From assembly GCF_023898315.1 (NCBI RefSeq), contig NC_064616.1, positions 295,542,934 through 295,606,933 on the forward strand: a stretch of 64,000 nucleotides of DNA, written 5' to 3'. The translations under genes and the position numbers were made by a program. The first letter of the stretch is position 1; every line of letters starts with the position of its first letter. This DNA is from Schistocerca nitens (lineage: Eukaryota > Arthropoda > Insecta > Orthoptera > Acrididae). This document shows positions 27,601 through 34,620 of the stretch, in pieces. The notes under the pieces are model-generated. The model was not told the origin of the DNA. It searched no databases and worked only from the letters and a program-made list of their open reading frames with translations.

Positions 27601-29693
27601 GAAAGACAGTGTTGACATTCTTCCACAACTTGAAGGGAAATCTAAGACTGAATCGATCATTTTCTTGTTGACAATAAAGCAAGTGCCTCGATGTGTGATA
27701 TTTTTTGTGACTCTTTTGCCAGGTTTCCCTTTGTATATTCTAAAGCCGTCTGATTCAAAACAACATTCATCTGTGCATCTGGTCTCCTGTACAGCTGATA
27801 TCATTACATTTTTTCTCTTAGTATGTCTAGCAATTTTCCAACTTGAAGAAGAGAGTTTATATTTATGGTTGCCAAGAAAGTCTTAGGTTTCTTATGACAT
27901 GATGATGTAGACTCCCCAAAATCCACAGGTCTACTTGTCCCATGAACGGGAGTGGATTGGTTGCCACCCGGGGTGGTTATCCTGAAGGATAATGGGGTTG
28001 TGACTAATGGGGTAGTGAGCCCCACAGTGTGTGAAATTCAGCCGCCCATTCTGGGTCAGACGCTGTTTGCAGCCGCTCATTCTGAGACAGACACTACAGT
28101 TTACTAGTTTTGGTCCACCCTGGCTATTTCATTTCACCAGTATCACCCATATCTGAGAGACATTCCCTATCCGCCACCCGGGGAGGTGTCCGATGGAGGA
28201 CTAGTAAACCCCACACATCATGTGTTTAGTGATGGTGGTTCCTCCGCCCTTTCTGCGATTGAGGTGTCACTAATCATCCTCTTCTGCCATCCAGGCCGTT
28301 GACCATCCTAGATGAGAAGTATAGGTTGGGAAATGAAAGACCCCTAGCACTCGAAACCTAATAGCATCAGGGTCAGAAAGAAATAAGAGGTGGCCGAGGA
28401 TGGCCAGATAGGAAAGACAAAAGTGTGGAGCCTGGAATAAGTAAGTGGAAGCAATACCAGGACTCAGCTCGGGGCGCCGTGGTCATCAGCCATGTACTCG
28501 CTAGGTGTGAGTCCCTGGGGGAATGTATTTTAAGTAAGTTAAGAAAGTAAATATAATCTAATCTTAAAGCCCATATTTACTAGAATTTCCTGGCGTATTT
28601 CTGGATATTGACCGTTCTTCCTGGGACACCATGTGTAGAATCTGATAATGATCCCATTGGACTCTTTCAGAATGCCTCAGACAGTAAAATCTACATCAGT
28701 CATCATTCTAGAGGTGCAATAATTAATCTGGGGCAGTACTCCTGGATCTTGCTGTGTAGGGAAACATTTGAAAGCAGAGTTCAGCATTTCTGCTTTTGCT
28801 TTGCTACATCCGTGTGTGTGTGTGTGTGTGTGTGTGCGTGTGTGTACACTAACTTTGGTTCCAGTGACAGCTTTTGCATATGACCAGAATTCCTTTGGAA
28901 TTTGTGAAAGATGTTTCTGCTATGGCAGTTGTTGAAGACTTCATGCATTGACCTTTGGACAGTTAAACATGTTTCCTTTAGCATCCCTCTGTCTGTAGCC
29001 CTGTGCTTTGTTTTACACCAATGGGATCTTTTATAACACAAGCTTTATTATCTCTGCTCCTTATTTTGTACGACTGAGATTTTTCTAACCTTCCTGTTAA
29101 ACAACAGTTCTAAAAATAATTGCAAAAATTTAATGGAAGGAATTACTCACATAAATCTTCAAGGAAAAATCCCAACAAAACTGGTCTCTGAATTCGAGGT
29201 GGAAAAACAAACTTCCTGGCAAACATAAAAAAATAACCAAATTATATAGAAACACAAATAGGTGAAAAGAGAAAATGTTAGTAAAATTAAATATCTTGAA
29301 GTAACTATTTCCTTATCCTTTAAAGAAATGTGCATGTCAAGCCTTGTACCTCCCTAACAGTTAGTACTATAAGTGACCAATCTTCCAGGCAGAGTGGACA
29401 GAATGGATTAGAAAGGTCTGTAGTAGATGTAAGAATTAATATAATGGAAAAACAATGTTATTTAACTGAAGACATTTATGAAAGAAGTGCATCTCTTAAA
29501 AATATGAAACTAAAAAGACTACCACAGTGGTATTTTGGAATGCTTGTATGTGCATAAGTGCTTAACATTCACCTACAAGCTGGATATCTAGAAGTACTTT
29601 AGAGACTGATTATTAGAAAAATAATGGATGCAACACAAACAAAGGCAAGTTGGAAAATGGGAAACAGTGAAGAGATCTACCAAAATATATACA

Positions 29694-29761
<68 letters not shown>

Positions 29762-31585
29762 CCTCTCTCCCACTCTCCCTCCCCCTTTCCCTCTCCTTCT
29801 CTCCAACCCCCTCCTTCCCTTGCTCCCCCACTTCCAAATCAAAAAGGATGGACTGATCATGTATTTCCGGAAAAAGAAATTGATAGCCTGGATCACAGAA
29901 ACAGGAAAATAACAGGAGTGAAACAGCATCAAACAATCAAAAAAGACAAACTAGAAACGCTTTTAGAGCTAAGATCCTCGATTAAAAGAACAGGTGGAGC
30001 ATGGACAGAAAAAAATACCATATTTAATGGGTGAAGGAGTATTGGTAAAAAGCAAACAATGAAAATAGAGGAACTGGAGTTGTCAGGTGAATCCAGATTG
30101 CCAGCTGGTGCAGAACTAAACAGATGGGTGCTGCTACTTCATTATCATTTGGCTCATTGTGAGAACAGGAGTTTGACATCTGGAGTTCAAAGAAACAAGT
30201 TTGTTTTGGGAACTGTAATACTCTATAGTGTTAATTCATAAGACAGATTGGTGCATAAATACGTAGCTTCAGGAGACACAGCTCCCGGTATGGCCACTAG
30301 AATTACATAAAAACACACAACAGTCCTCATAGCTTTCAGATTCATGGGTTCCTTTTACAGGGAAGAAACTAGTATTAGTTAAGGGAGACTGGAAAGGAGA
30401 ACTCATGCATTTGACAAGGACCTGGAGACCTGGAAACTGATTGTTATGATTATTTTACTTTCATGACATACAAAATGAGTGCTTGTAAGCAGTCTGTGAT
30501 TTGAGAGACCATATATGAAAACTGTGTGGGTGGGGGGGGGGGGGGGGGTCAGAAACTGTCTGAAAAGCTTTTAATAATCTTTCTGGGTAGATTGTACTGA
30601 GAAATAATTTTTAAGACAAAACTTCGATGCATTGCACTGTTTCCAATTTAATTAGCATTGGAGGTAACCAGTCAGGCTGTTGCCCATGCAAAAACAAGCA
30701 GCCTGCCAGGAATGGAGGTGCCAAATATGTTGAAAGTGTTCATTTAGTTGTAAATTTATGTGGGAAGAGGAGTAATGGGATGATGACAGGTGGGTTTGAC
30801 ACACACACTTCCCACAGCAGAGAATGTTGTGATATTTGTATCACTCTTTTGTTCCATTTGAGGAAACCAAATGAATACTGCATTTAGCAACACCATCTCT
30901 GGCAGGCTGCTTGAATTTTGCGCACGACTCCTTTATTGACTAACTTCAATTCTAAATAACTCTGAAGCAGCGCAACATACCAAATTTTTTTCCTAACAAT
31001 ACTTTCATGGCACAACCTCCCCTGCAACACCCTTACAAGCTTTTCAGATTGTTTCTGATGACCCCCTATACATGTGGTGCAATAAAGTCCATCTTGCATA
31101 ATAGAGTTGACAGCCTACTGTGTTTTTTTTTTTTTTTTCAAACGGTTTCATCATTCAGGAAAGAAGGAATATGTGTTCATCCATTCACACATCGATTCAT
31201 CATGTTCCGTAGATCCCATAAATAAGGACAACCTTCAGAAATGTGGAATGAGTCAAAAGTATATATTAATATCATACAAAGACACCACAGAAACAAGTGC
31301 ATCTCTAAAAAAAACAGTACTAAAACACTGTACTAGAGTGTCAGAGTAAGAGATCAAAGACAGTACATTAGTAAGCGCAATATCTGTTTCAATCCCCAGA
31401 ACATAAAAGGGAGGAATAGAGTGAAAAGAGTAAAAAATGATTTTGAGACAAGAAGTGGAAAGAATAATATAAATAAAGGTGATAAAAAGAAAAAGTAAAA
31501 AGGAAAAACATGTATATGGAAGGATAATTGAAAATTATAAAAATAAATAATATAAAATTGTAGCAATCACAAATAGAGGAAGGCT

Positions 31586-31667
<82 letters not shown>

Positions 31668-33705
31668 TGGGGAGGTGACACATTTGCACTCTGTTTTAAA
31701 CAAAAGCAAGGTTTTCACACATCTCAAAGTTTATTGCGTCACATTTCCTAAACTGTGTTGCACAGTGATATAAATTTGGAGGTGATATATGTAAATACTG
31801 CCTGCAAAATATGTTGTGAGTAGGGTTAGTAGTAAAAAGTAATAAATTGAAATGCCATGCCTGATGTTGAAGTTTTGGTGTATACCATAGATTTCGGGCT
31901 TCTAAATAGCTATGACATCAAGTTTCCTGAACAAGTTTATTAAGTGGTATATGTGGATACTGTCTACACTCAGTGTTTTGAATAGAGTCTGTAGTAACAA
32001 AGTAATAAATTAAAATGCCATACATGATGCTGAAGTTTTACTGCATGAACAGCAAAAATGTAGTAAGCAATAAACATTTTTCCTGTCATCATTTTTAAGG
32101 GGGTGTCTGTGATAAAAAGTTTTGTGAAATTTTGAAATAATGTTTAAAGGTTGTTGGAAGTCACTAGGTGCTGTCATTCTCAAATACAGGTATTTGCACA
32201 CTGTCAGCTATGCTGCCTCAAGACAAACATGCAGTTTCTAACTGTAATACTTGTCTTATTGTGCAAAACTTTTAACATTAGAGTATACACATCAATGAGT
32301 AGATTATGACAGCATTTTAAATGTTTGAGTTTGGTCAGTAACTATTCGAAACATTGAAAATAAAATTTTTGTTGCTTCTGGAAGCCATTAGATAGGCAGC
32401 CTGGATCAGGTACTAGGATCTGGATTATGGGTTCTGGGATAGTCGCTTAGTAATATAGATAGGTCCAAGAGGGCCATGGGCACTTAGGTTTGTTGAGTCA
32501 TGCTGAAGAGCATGTTCAGCAATTGAGTACTGTACATCCCAGAGCCGATAGTTCATCCGTGCTTATTCAGGTTTCCTTCATTTTGGTGGTGCTTATCCAC
32601 ATGTAAAGAGATGTGCAGTGAATGCATTTGTAGAAATAATTTGTGATTATAATCTACATGATAATATCTACAACAGTGAGTGTGGATTGTCAGTTATAGA
32701 AGTATTGTGCACACAGTTAAAGATAAGTGTAAGAAAATGAAACAGAAGGAATAATAGCATACATAATATCTCTTACTCTTTCATCTTACCTTCCCAAAAA
32801 TGATCATCACAAAAGAAGCAAGAAAGACTTTGGGCTTCATGCATTGTGCAGTTCGACAATTGAGAAACTTCCTGGCATATTAAATCTGTGTTGGACCCAT
32901 ACACTTGCCTCCCACTAGCAATGCTTTTACTGACTGAGATAACTGCCCACATTTTGTTTATGGCCCCAGTCCCCCCCCCCCCCCCCCCCCCCCCCAGAAA
33001 GAAAGAGTTGCTTAATTGAAGCTGAGCCATACATTGATGTTTAGTCTGTAAGGACATTGTCCAAGGGATTCAAGGATCAGAGTTTCAAGTTGTGGTACAC
33101 CACACAGTCTTGACATGCCAGGATGTTTCACATGAGCAAACGCTCTGCATGAGAATGAATAAATCATTATAGGAATAACGTCTAGGCTAGGCTACCTAGC
33201 ACAATATCCTTTCTCCCAGAAGGGCTAGCCAAGCAGGGTATTCAAAGAGTTTTTTGTGGAGTTTGCAAAGTAGGACAAAGGTTCTGGTATAATGGAAGAT
33301 GGATCGTGAGTGACATCAAGATAGCTGGTAAAATCACTGCCAGTGAAAGGCAAGAGCTCAAGTTTGAAGTACAATGTGGTACACAGATTTTCACACCACC
33401 ATGAAAGATTCATTGTAGAACCCAACTACTACTGTGTTTTTCACATTCACACACCATCTGTGCCCTGAATACTTTTATATTTTTTGCAGTAACTTTTAAT
33501 ACTGTAGTCTGTATTTTGATTAATTTTGACTAATGAGCATTTGCCTTTTTTTTTTTCTCTTCAGAATCTGTGCATAGTGTATCGGAAACCACAAGAAGGG
33601 GGACATGCTGCAAATCAGTTGGAATTTTGTCAAGATGACATCAGGTCGTTAGTTGAAGGATTTGTGAATGCTTGCTGCTTCCGTCTTTGGATTGGATTAT
33701 TATAG
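1010..33705 (+). CDS. SZT2: SZT2-like KICSTOR subunit, C-terminal 452 residues (7 exons, 5' partial)
   Basis: SZT2 is the very large subunit of the KICSTOR complex, which recruits GATOR1 to lysosomes and restrains mTORC1 when amino acids are scarce. Exons are read at 1010-1223, 5100-5230, 5324-5520, 6893-7105, 10097-10283, 22877-23152 and 33565-33705. Each has GT/AG borders and all junction phases agree, giving one 1,359-nt frame that ends in TAG. Conserved-looking blocks include DVLDVEDLTTPARQLFNYLL, KGMVDCRTHLLWDKL, WYENLARTLLYKYSEHSRHF and the terminal NLCIVYRKP segment. Vertebrate SZT2 is about 3,400 residues, so most of the protein lies left of the window. Exon 4 encodes a Ser/Thr/Glu-rich, probably disordered stretch. 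The long introns (12.6 and 10.4 kb) are full of transposons, several on the opposite strand. The family assignment is from memory of the protein; the splice model is read from sequence and lacks transcript support. Confidence 0.8.
1331..1397 (-). mobile_element. 5'-truncated SINE (43 bp) with 12-bp TSD
   Basis: The core 1343-1385 is the reverse complement of the 3' end of the SINE seen in full at 57750-57878 (GTCCCATAGTGCTCAGAGCC). It is bracketed by a perfect 12-bp direct repeat, AGGAACTTGTTT, at 1331-1342 and 1386-1397. The tail on the element's own strand is T-rich. Confidence 0.85.
2195..2940 (-). mobile_element. Mariner-like transposase remnant (N-terminal half)
   Basis: Minus-strand conceptual translation near 2940 starts MTEKQ and resembles the helix-turn-helix start of a mariner transposase, followed by decayed reading frames. 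The end near 2215-2270 resembles mariner terminal sequence. Stops and frameshifts are frequent, so it is a fossil. The assignment is from similarity by memory and the borders are approximate. Confidence 0.5.
3318..3522 (-). repeat. Interspersed repeat, reverse copy of the 3' end of 19384-20125
   Basis: The block from GAAAATCCAGGA through CCATATAGAGGAGATGTTGA and an (AC)-rich stretch is the reverse complement, with mismatches, of the end of the repeat at about 19880-20122 (CTCCACTATATGGTGAGTAG, GGATTTTCCATTG). It is non-coding. Confidence 0.75.
3523..5099 (+). other. Intron sequence, nothing recognised
   Basis: AT-rich sequence ending in the acceptor at 5097-5099. No transposon, RNA gene or coding segment could be supported. 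Confidence 0.6.
5100..5230 (+). CDS. SZT2: SZT2 exon b
   Basis: The acceptor is TTGGTTTCAG and the donor is TAT|GTAAGT. The exon encodes VLDVEDLTTPARQLFNYLLS through VPVTYEIDTPY, and ends in phase 0. Confidence 0.85.
5231..5323 (+). other. 93-nt in-frame intron without stop codon
   Basis: The donor GTAAGTATAA and acceptor TTTTTACAG are good, but the intron is exactly 31 codons long and has no stop in the host frame. The reading frame therefore runs uninterrupted through both exons and the intron. Splicing is favoured because the flanking protein reads naturally without the insert and the consensus sites are strong. Retention would add 31 residues, rich in hydrophobic residues and Cys. Confidence 0.75.
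5324..5520 (+). CDS. SZT2: SZT2 exon c
   Basis: The exon begins after TTTTTACAG in phase 0 with DNEYVLVQLENTPHITYKDA and ends at donor CGCAG|GTGAGT, leaving two bases of an Arg codon. It contains the FDITLIVSHNSFLYDQAEKS segment. Confidence 0.85.
5521..6892 (+). other. Intron sequence, nothing recognised
   Basis: AT-rich intron between exons c and d. No structured repeat or coding segment stands out. Confidence 0.6.
6893..7105 (+). CDS. SZT2: SZT2 exon d (Ser/Thr/Glu-rich)
   Basis: The acceptor is TTTTAAACAG and the donor is ATAAG|GTATTT. The first part, ELYPKLEIERKLGKFCTV, is charged and helical. The rest is low-complexity, rich in Gln, Ser, Thr, Asp and Glu, and probably a disordered linker. 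It enters and leaves in phase 2, so skipping this exon would keep the frame. Confidence 0.75.
7106..8633 (+). other. Intron sequence left of the Tc1-like element
   Basis: AT-rich, with no supported feature. Confidence 0.6.
8634..9796 (+). mobile_element. Tc1-like DNA transposon, degenerate
   Basis: The ends form terminal inverted repeats of about 22 bp: the left begins TACAATGAAGTGATAAAAAT and the right, read inward, begins TACAATGACGTGACAAAAGT. The flanking TA fits a TA target. The + strand encodes broken Tc1-type transposase pieces: VIWSDES near 9208, DGR near 9247, SIMVWVVF near 9331, GPLVKLH near 9370, and an NPIE-like segment near 9571. Stops and frameshifts separate them. The length of about 1.16 kb is slightly short for Tc1. 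It lies in the intron between exons d and e, on the gene's strand. Confidence 0.85.
9797..10096 (+). other. Short intron tail before exon e
   Basis: AT-rich sequence ending in the polypyrimidine tract and acceptor TGCTTTCAG. Confidence 0.7.
10097..10283 (+). CDS. SZT2: SZT2 exon e
   Basis: The acceptor is TGCTTTCAG and the donor is ATG|GTAATG. The exon encodes QESVNYLGYYSSHEQLMQQL to CSPKDTKEM. It completes the split Arg codon left by the preceding exon and ends in phase 0. Confidence 0.8.
10499..11383. repeat. tRNA-derived fold-back repeat cluster (one minus and two plus units)
   Basis: A minus-oriented unit (10499-10765) meets plus-oriented units (about 10766-11011 and 11012-11311) head to head, followed by the start of a third (11312-11383). 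Every unit carries the border ATCTGCCAGGAAGTTTCATA and a tRNA-like B box (GTTCGAGTCTC). The centre is a near-perfect hairpin: arms 10732-10764 and 10786-10818 with a 21-nt loop. The plus units repeat at about 300 bp. No protein is encoded. Confidence 0.8.
10532..10605 (-). pseudogene. tRNA-like sequence inside fold-back repeat
   Basis: Read on the minus strand, the 74 nt fold like a tRNA: the A box TAGCTCAGTTGGCAGAGC and B box GGTCCAGAGTTCGAGTCTC are present. The anticodon loop lacks the universal U33 and the acceptor ends pair poorly. I read it as the RNA polymerase III head of a repeat family rather than a functional tRNA gene. Degenerate versions lie on the + strand at about 10945-11010 and 11242-11314. 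Confidence 0.6.
11480..11630 (-). repeat. Further fragment of the fold-back repeat
   Basis: The sequence CCTTCCAAACTTCACAGAAG through CTGGAAACATCCCCCAGG repeats the inner part of the minus-oriented unit at 10655-10800. It stops next to the TSD of the neighbouring LINE. Confidence 0.8.
11648..14851 (-). mobile_element. RTE-type LINE copy A, nearly full length, broken ORF
   Basis: This minus-strand element is closely related to the intact copy at 57974-60967. It spans 3.2 kb and is bracketed by a perfect 11-bp TSD, GAATTTAGCAT, at 11637-11647 and 14852-14862. Its 3' end is a (CAA)n tail next to 11648. Endonuclease pieces (GDWNSIVG, SDHNLLVMN) lie at 13624-14235. Middle and RT pieces (FLALVDLEKSFDNVDW, VWSVAMYGSQTW) lie between 13317 and 11845. 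They are split by frameshifts and stops, and the FADD segment is disrupted near 12425. About 210 nt of 5' leader (14640-14851) are present here but absent from copy B. It sits in the SZT2 intron, antisense to the gene. Confidence 0.9.
14863..16439. other. Intron sequence, nothing firmly recognised
   Basis: No coding segment. The part at 15600-16000 is less AT-rich and may be an old repeat, but no terminal repeats or protein motifs were found. Confidence 0.5.
16440..16645 (-). mobile_element. Tc1-type transposase C-terminal fragment
   Basis: On the minus strand the frame reads PDLSPSENV near 16600, the C-terminal catalytic motif of Tc1-type transposases (normally SPDLSPIENVW), followed by about 50 decayed residues. 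No terminal repeats remain. Confidence 0.6.
16865..18340 (-). mobile_element. Penelope-like element remnant: GIY-YIG end of the ORF
   Basis: Penelope-like retroelements fuse a reverse transcriptase to a C-terminal GIY-YIG nuclease. Minus-strand reading gives LPYAGSISAKIRRILMKHDI, KDDLELRKPGIYNIPCECG, EHCLELGHLMNYNDTMI and YWDYVIKASIKIKITENLIS in the order expected for that nuclease region. The segment down to 16865 is a charged C-terminal tail. The RT domain is missing, and stops and frameshifts break the rest. At the YIG half of the motif the Tyr codon has become TAA (17971-17973). Confidence 0.75.
18325..19290 (+). mobile_element. Non-LTR retrotransposon fragment: RT end plus RNase H
   Basis: Plus-strand frames give a segment resembling the post-RT region of I/Jockey-type LINEs (ATGAF-like near 18360). 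This is followed by RNase H motifs: an IPGNELTDQLAKG stretch near 19027-19066, which corresponds to the conserved GNE-AD-LA block. Several stops interrupt it. It abuts the Penelope remnant on its left. Confidence 0.6.
19384..20125 (+). repeat. C/T-rich interspersed repeat with (TG)n core
   Basis: A pyrimidine-rich segment (19480-19820) leads to a long (TG)n tract and then the end AGCATCTCCACTATATGGTG to TGGATTTTCCATTG. The last 200 bp recur in reverse at 3318-3522. No protein motif was found, so it may be the 3' region of a larger retroelement. Confidence 0.65.
19884..19956. repeat. (TG)n microsatellite
   Basis: About 36 TG units, then TCTG variants. Confidence 0.95.
20126..22075. other. Intron sequence, nothing firmly recognised
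   Basis: AT-rich, no open reading frames of note and no paired repeats found by eye. Confidence 0.5.
22076..22470 (+). repeat. Interspersed repeat, probable LINE 3' end
   Basis: The block GAGCTGGTGTGCCAACCAGC through GGGCATTCAGTCACCCTG to ACGGGATAAGGC matches, from memory, a common arthropod repeat ending. No ORF. Borders are approximate. Confidence 0.45.
22665..22689. repeat. Poly-C / C-rich tract
   Basis: A run of 13 C followed by a C/T-rich stretch, about 190 bp upstream of exon f. Confidence 0.9.
22877..23152 (+). CDS. SZT2: SZT2 exon f
   Basis: The acceptor is TTGTTTTCAG. Two overlapping donors exist: GAG|GTGTAA at 23151 and GGT|GTAAGT at 23153. The second fits the consensus and keeps phase 0 into the terminal exon, so it is chosen. 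The exon encodes DLTYSEFCELCELAVTEPLS and HIVILHPRYLEAFMMLSIDF. Confidence 0.85.
23153..24222 (+). other. Intron sequence, nothing recognised
   Basis: AT-rich. A short direct duplication (ATTCACATGTGATCAGATCA) occurs at about 23520-23539 and 23559-23578. Confidence 0.6.
24223..24319. repeat. Left arm of a 97-bp inverted repeat
   Basis: TGTCCACTCTCC through GGAAATAGTTG is the reverse complement, at roughly 90% identity, of 29302-29400. The two arms enclose the nested mariner-derived repeat and LINE. Confidence 0.8.
24650..24685. repeat. (CA)n microsatellite
   Basis: About 18 CA units. Confidence 0.95.
24710..24862. mobile_element. Left part of mariner-derived repeat split by a LINE
   Basis: TCTAGTAAACATGGGCTCTA (24750-24769) matches, in inverted orientation, CTAGTAAATATGGGCTTTAA of the right part (28566-28585 read in reverse). 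The right part ends in a GGTGTCCCAGGA-type terminus typical of a mariner subfamily. The LINE at 24876-28522 is inserted between the parts. Confidence 0.6.
24876..28522 (-). mobile_element. Full-length APE-type non-LTR retrotransposon, broken ORF
   Basis: This 3.65-kb minus-strand element has a perfect 13-bp TSD, ATGTATTTTAAGT, at 24863-24875 and 28523-28535. About 500 nt of 5' leader precede protein pieces in order: an endonuclease (AVQETR, GDFNAQIG, SDHYL) at 26774-27804 and an RT with GEDHILAEMW, FVDFQKAYDSID and GVRQGDLLSPLLFN (25827-26714). FADDLALI and the connection region follow (25254-25796). A TGA at 25827-25829 splits the RT just upstream of FADD, and other frameshifts separate the endonuclease blocks, so it is defective. 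The single-ORF layout suggests an RTE-like clade different from the copies at 11.6 and 58 kb. Confidence 0.85.
28536..28632. mobile_element. Right part of mariner-derived repeat split by a LINE
   Basis: It carries the terminal sequence TTGACCGTTCTTCCTGGGAC at 28607-28626. The same type of terminus occurs at 51740-51764. Confidence 0.6.
28640..29060 (-). mobile_element. LINE fragment related to 37270-40705
   Basis: A minus-strand segment TCLTVQRSMHEVFNNC parallels THATVKRSIHEAYNN encoded by the LINE near 38955-38995, followed by QDPGVLPQIN-like residues. It contains a (TG)n tract in place of coding sequence. It is a short, decayed fragment. Confidence 0.45.
28808..28848. repeat. (TG)n microsatellite
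   Basis: About 20 TG units with one GC interruption. Confidence 0.95.
29302..29400. repeat. Right arm of a 97-bp inverted repeat
   Basis: This is the partner of 24223-24319. It ends in AGAGTGGACA. Confidence 0.8.
29693..29757. repeat. (TC)n(TG)n microsatellite
   Basis: TC dinucleotides change to TG dinucleotides near 29716. Confidence 0.95.
30532..30548. repeat. Poly-G tract
   Basis: Seventeen consecutive G. Confidence 0.95.
31589..31666. repeat. (TC)n(TG)n microsatellite
   Basis: About 22 TC units followed by about 16 TG units. Confidence 0.95.
31770..32090. repeat. Diverged tandem duplication, period about 161 bp
   Basis: GTAATAAATTGAAATGCCAT at 31841 recurs as GTAATAAATTAAAATGCCAT at 32002. 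Similarly GATATATGTAAATACTG at 31784 recurs near 31945. Two copies, moderately diverged. Confidence 0.75.
32858..33430. repeat. Old copy of the tRNA-derived fold-back repeat
   Basis: GAAACTTCCTGGCATATTAA near 32871 and later ATATCCTTTCTCCCAGAAGG and CAGTGAAAGGCAAGAGCTCA follow the order of the cluster at 10.5-11.4 kb, with heavy divergence. A C25 run (32971-32995) lies inside. It ends about 130 bp before the terminal SZT2 exon. Confidence 0.6.
33565..33705 (+). CDS. SZT2: SZT2 terminal exon
   Basis: A strong polypyrimidine tract and TCTTCAG precede NLCIVYRKPQEGGHAANQLE. The frame ends at TAG (33703-33705) after FRLWIGLL. Acidic and hydrophobic residues alternate as in a C-terminal helix. Upstream it joins exon f in phase 0. 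Confidence 0.85.
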   Translation, partial: NLCIVYRKPQEGGHAANQLEFCQDDIRSLVEGFVNACCFRLWIGLL

Positions 33706-34144
33706 AATGTGTTCCAGATGATAAAGGCAGCATGGTATTACACTTCTAAGAATGTTGTTCACTGTTAATAATTGCTGTTTAGTTTGTTTAATGCCATGAC
33801 ATTTTGTGTGAAATGATATATTTTGATATTGAAAATGGCATGCAACTTTATTTTTAATGTTGTACATAAAATCATATTTTTGCTAGCGCTATGTTTATAA
33901 AACGTCATAACTCATTAAAAGAGCTATTATTGGGAATAGCTACCAGAAATTATATTTTAAATGTGCTAGTTACCTCGAAGTTCAGTGTTTCAAGTTTTCT
34001 ACCATACACAGATCTGCATACAACGTTTTTGCTATGCTGCAAAAAAGCCTGAAAGGACACAGGAAATGGGTATTGTTTGTTTCTGTGCTAGAGGGTACAC
34101 TAAATAAATTTATACATACCAATCAAAATTTCATCCTCAATAAA
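33706..34144 (+). other. SZT2 3' UTR with candidate poly(A) signals
   Basis: AATAAA hexamers occur at 34103-34108 and 34139-34144, about 400 nt after the stop codon. Without transcripts the true end is unknown, and further AATAAA motifs exist downstream. Confidence 0.5.
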
Positions 34145-34197
34145 AAAAATGTATTGTATACAGACTTCGTAACCCATTAACTTAGTGCTAATGCAAA

Positions 34198-34620
34198 GAA
34201 ATGAAGGCAAATGAATTTGTTCTGAGGTGTGTAGAATATTAAAGTCAGTGTAAGAGGGAAAGGGGAACTGCTGTAATAATCCCACAGACACTGCCAAAAA
34301 CTATGAATTTTGTTGATAATATGGTTGAAATTTATTTCTTTAGTATTATTTTTTGAAAATTTTTATGGAATTTGTTCATGTTATTGTGCCTTATTTCTCA
34401 GTTACTGCACAGAAATGAAGGCAAATTAATTAGTTGTAAAATTTGTATGTAATTAAAGTCAGTGCAGGAGAAGATATATATTTTCAAAAATGTATAATTT
34501 TTGTCAACAGTTTTGGTCTGCTAATATTTTGTTCTTTTTAAAACAATTTTTGTGGATTTTTTAATTGTTATTGCACTTTATCTATCATTAATTCTCCTTC
34601 TTTGTTTTTAAAAGTTTCTC
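34198..34620. repeat. Diverged tandem duplication, period 213 bp
   Basis: AGAAATGAAGGCAAAT at 34198 recurs at 34411, each followed by a conserved ATTAAAGTCAGTG. It lies in or just past the SZT2 3' UTR. Confidence 0.75.

Larger units (their letters stand above)
29401..31588. other. Intron sequence with simple repeats
   Basis: Holds (TC)n(TG)n at 29693-29757 followed by a C/T-rich strand to 29830, a G17 run at 30532-30548, a T18 run at 31121-31138, and a 15-bp inverted pair (CAAGCAGCCTGCCAG) at 30695-30709 / 30899-30913. No protein-coding evidence. Confidence 0.7.

Noticed and set aside
29588..30034. ORFs with His-Thr, Arg-Glu or Cys-Val repeats
   Set aside because: They are translations of the (TC)n(TG)n tract and its flanks.
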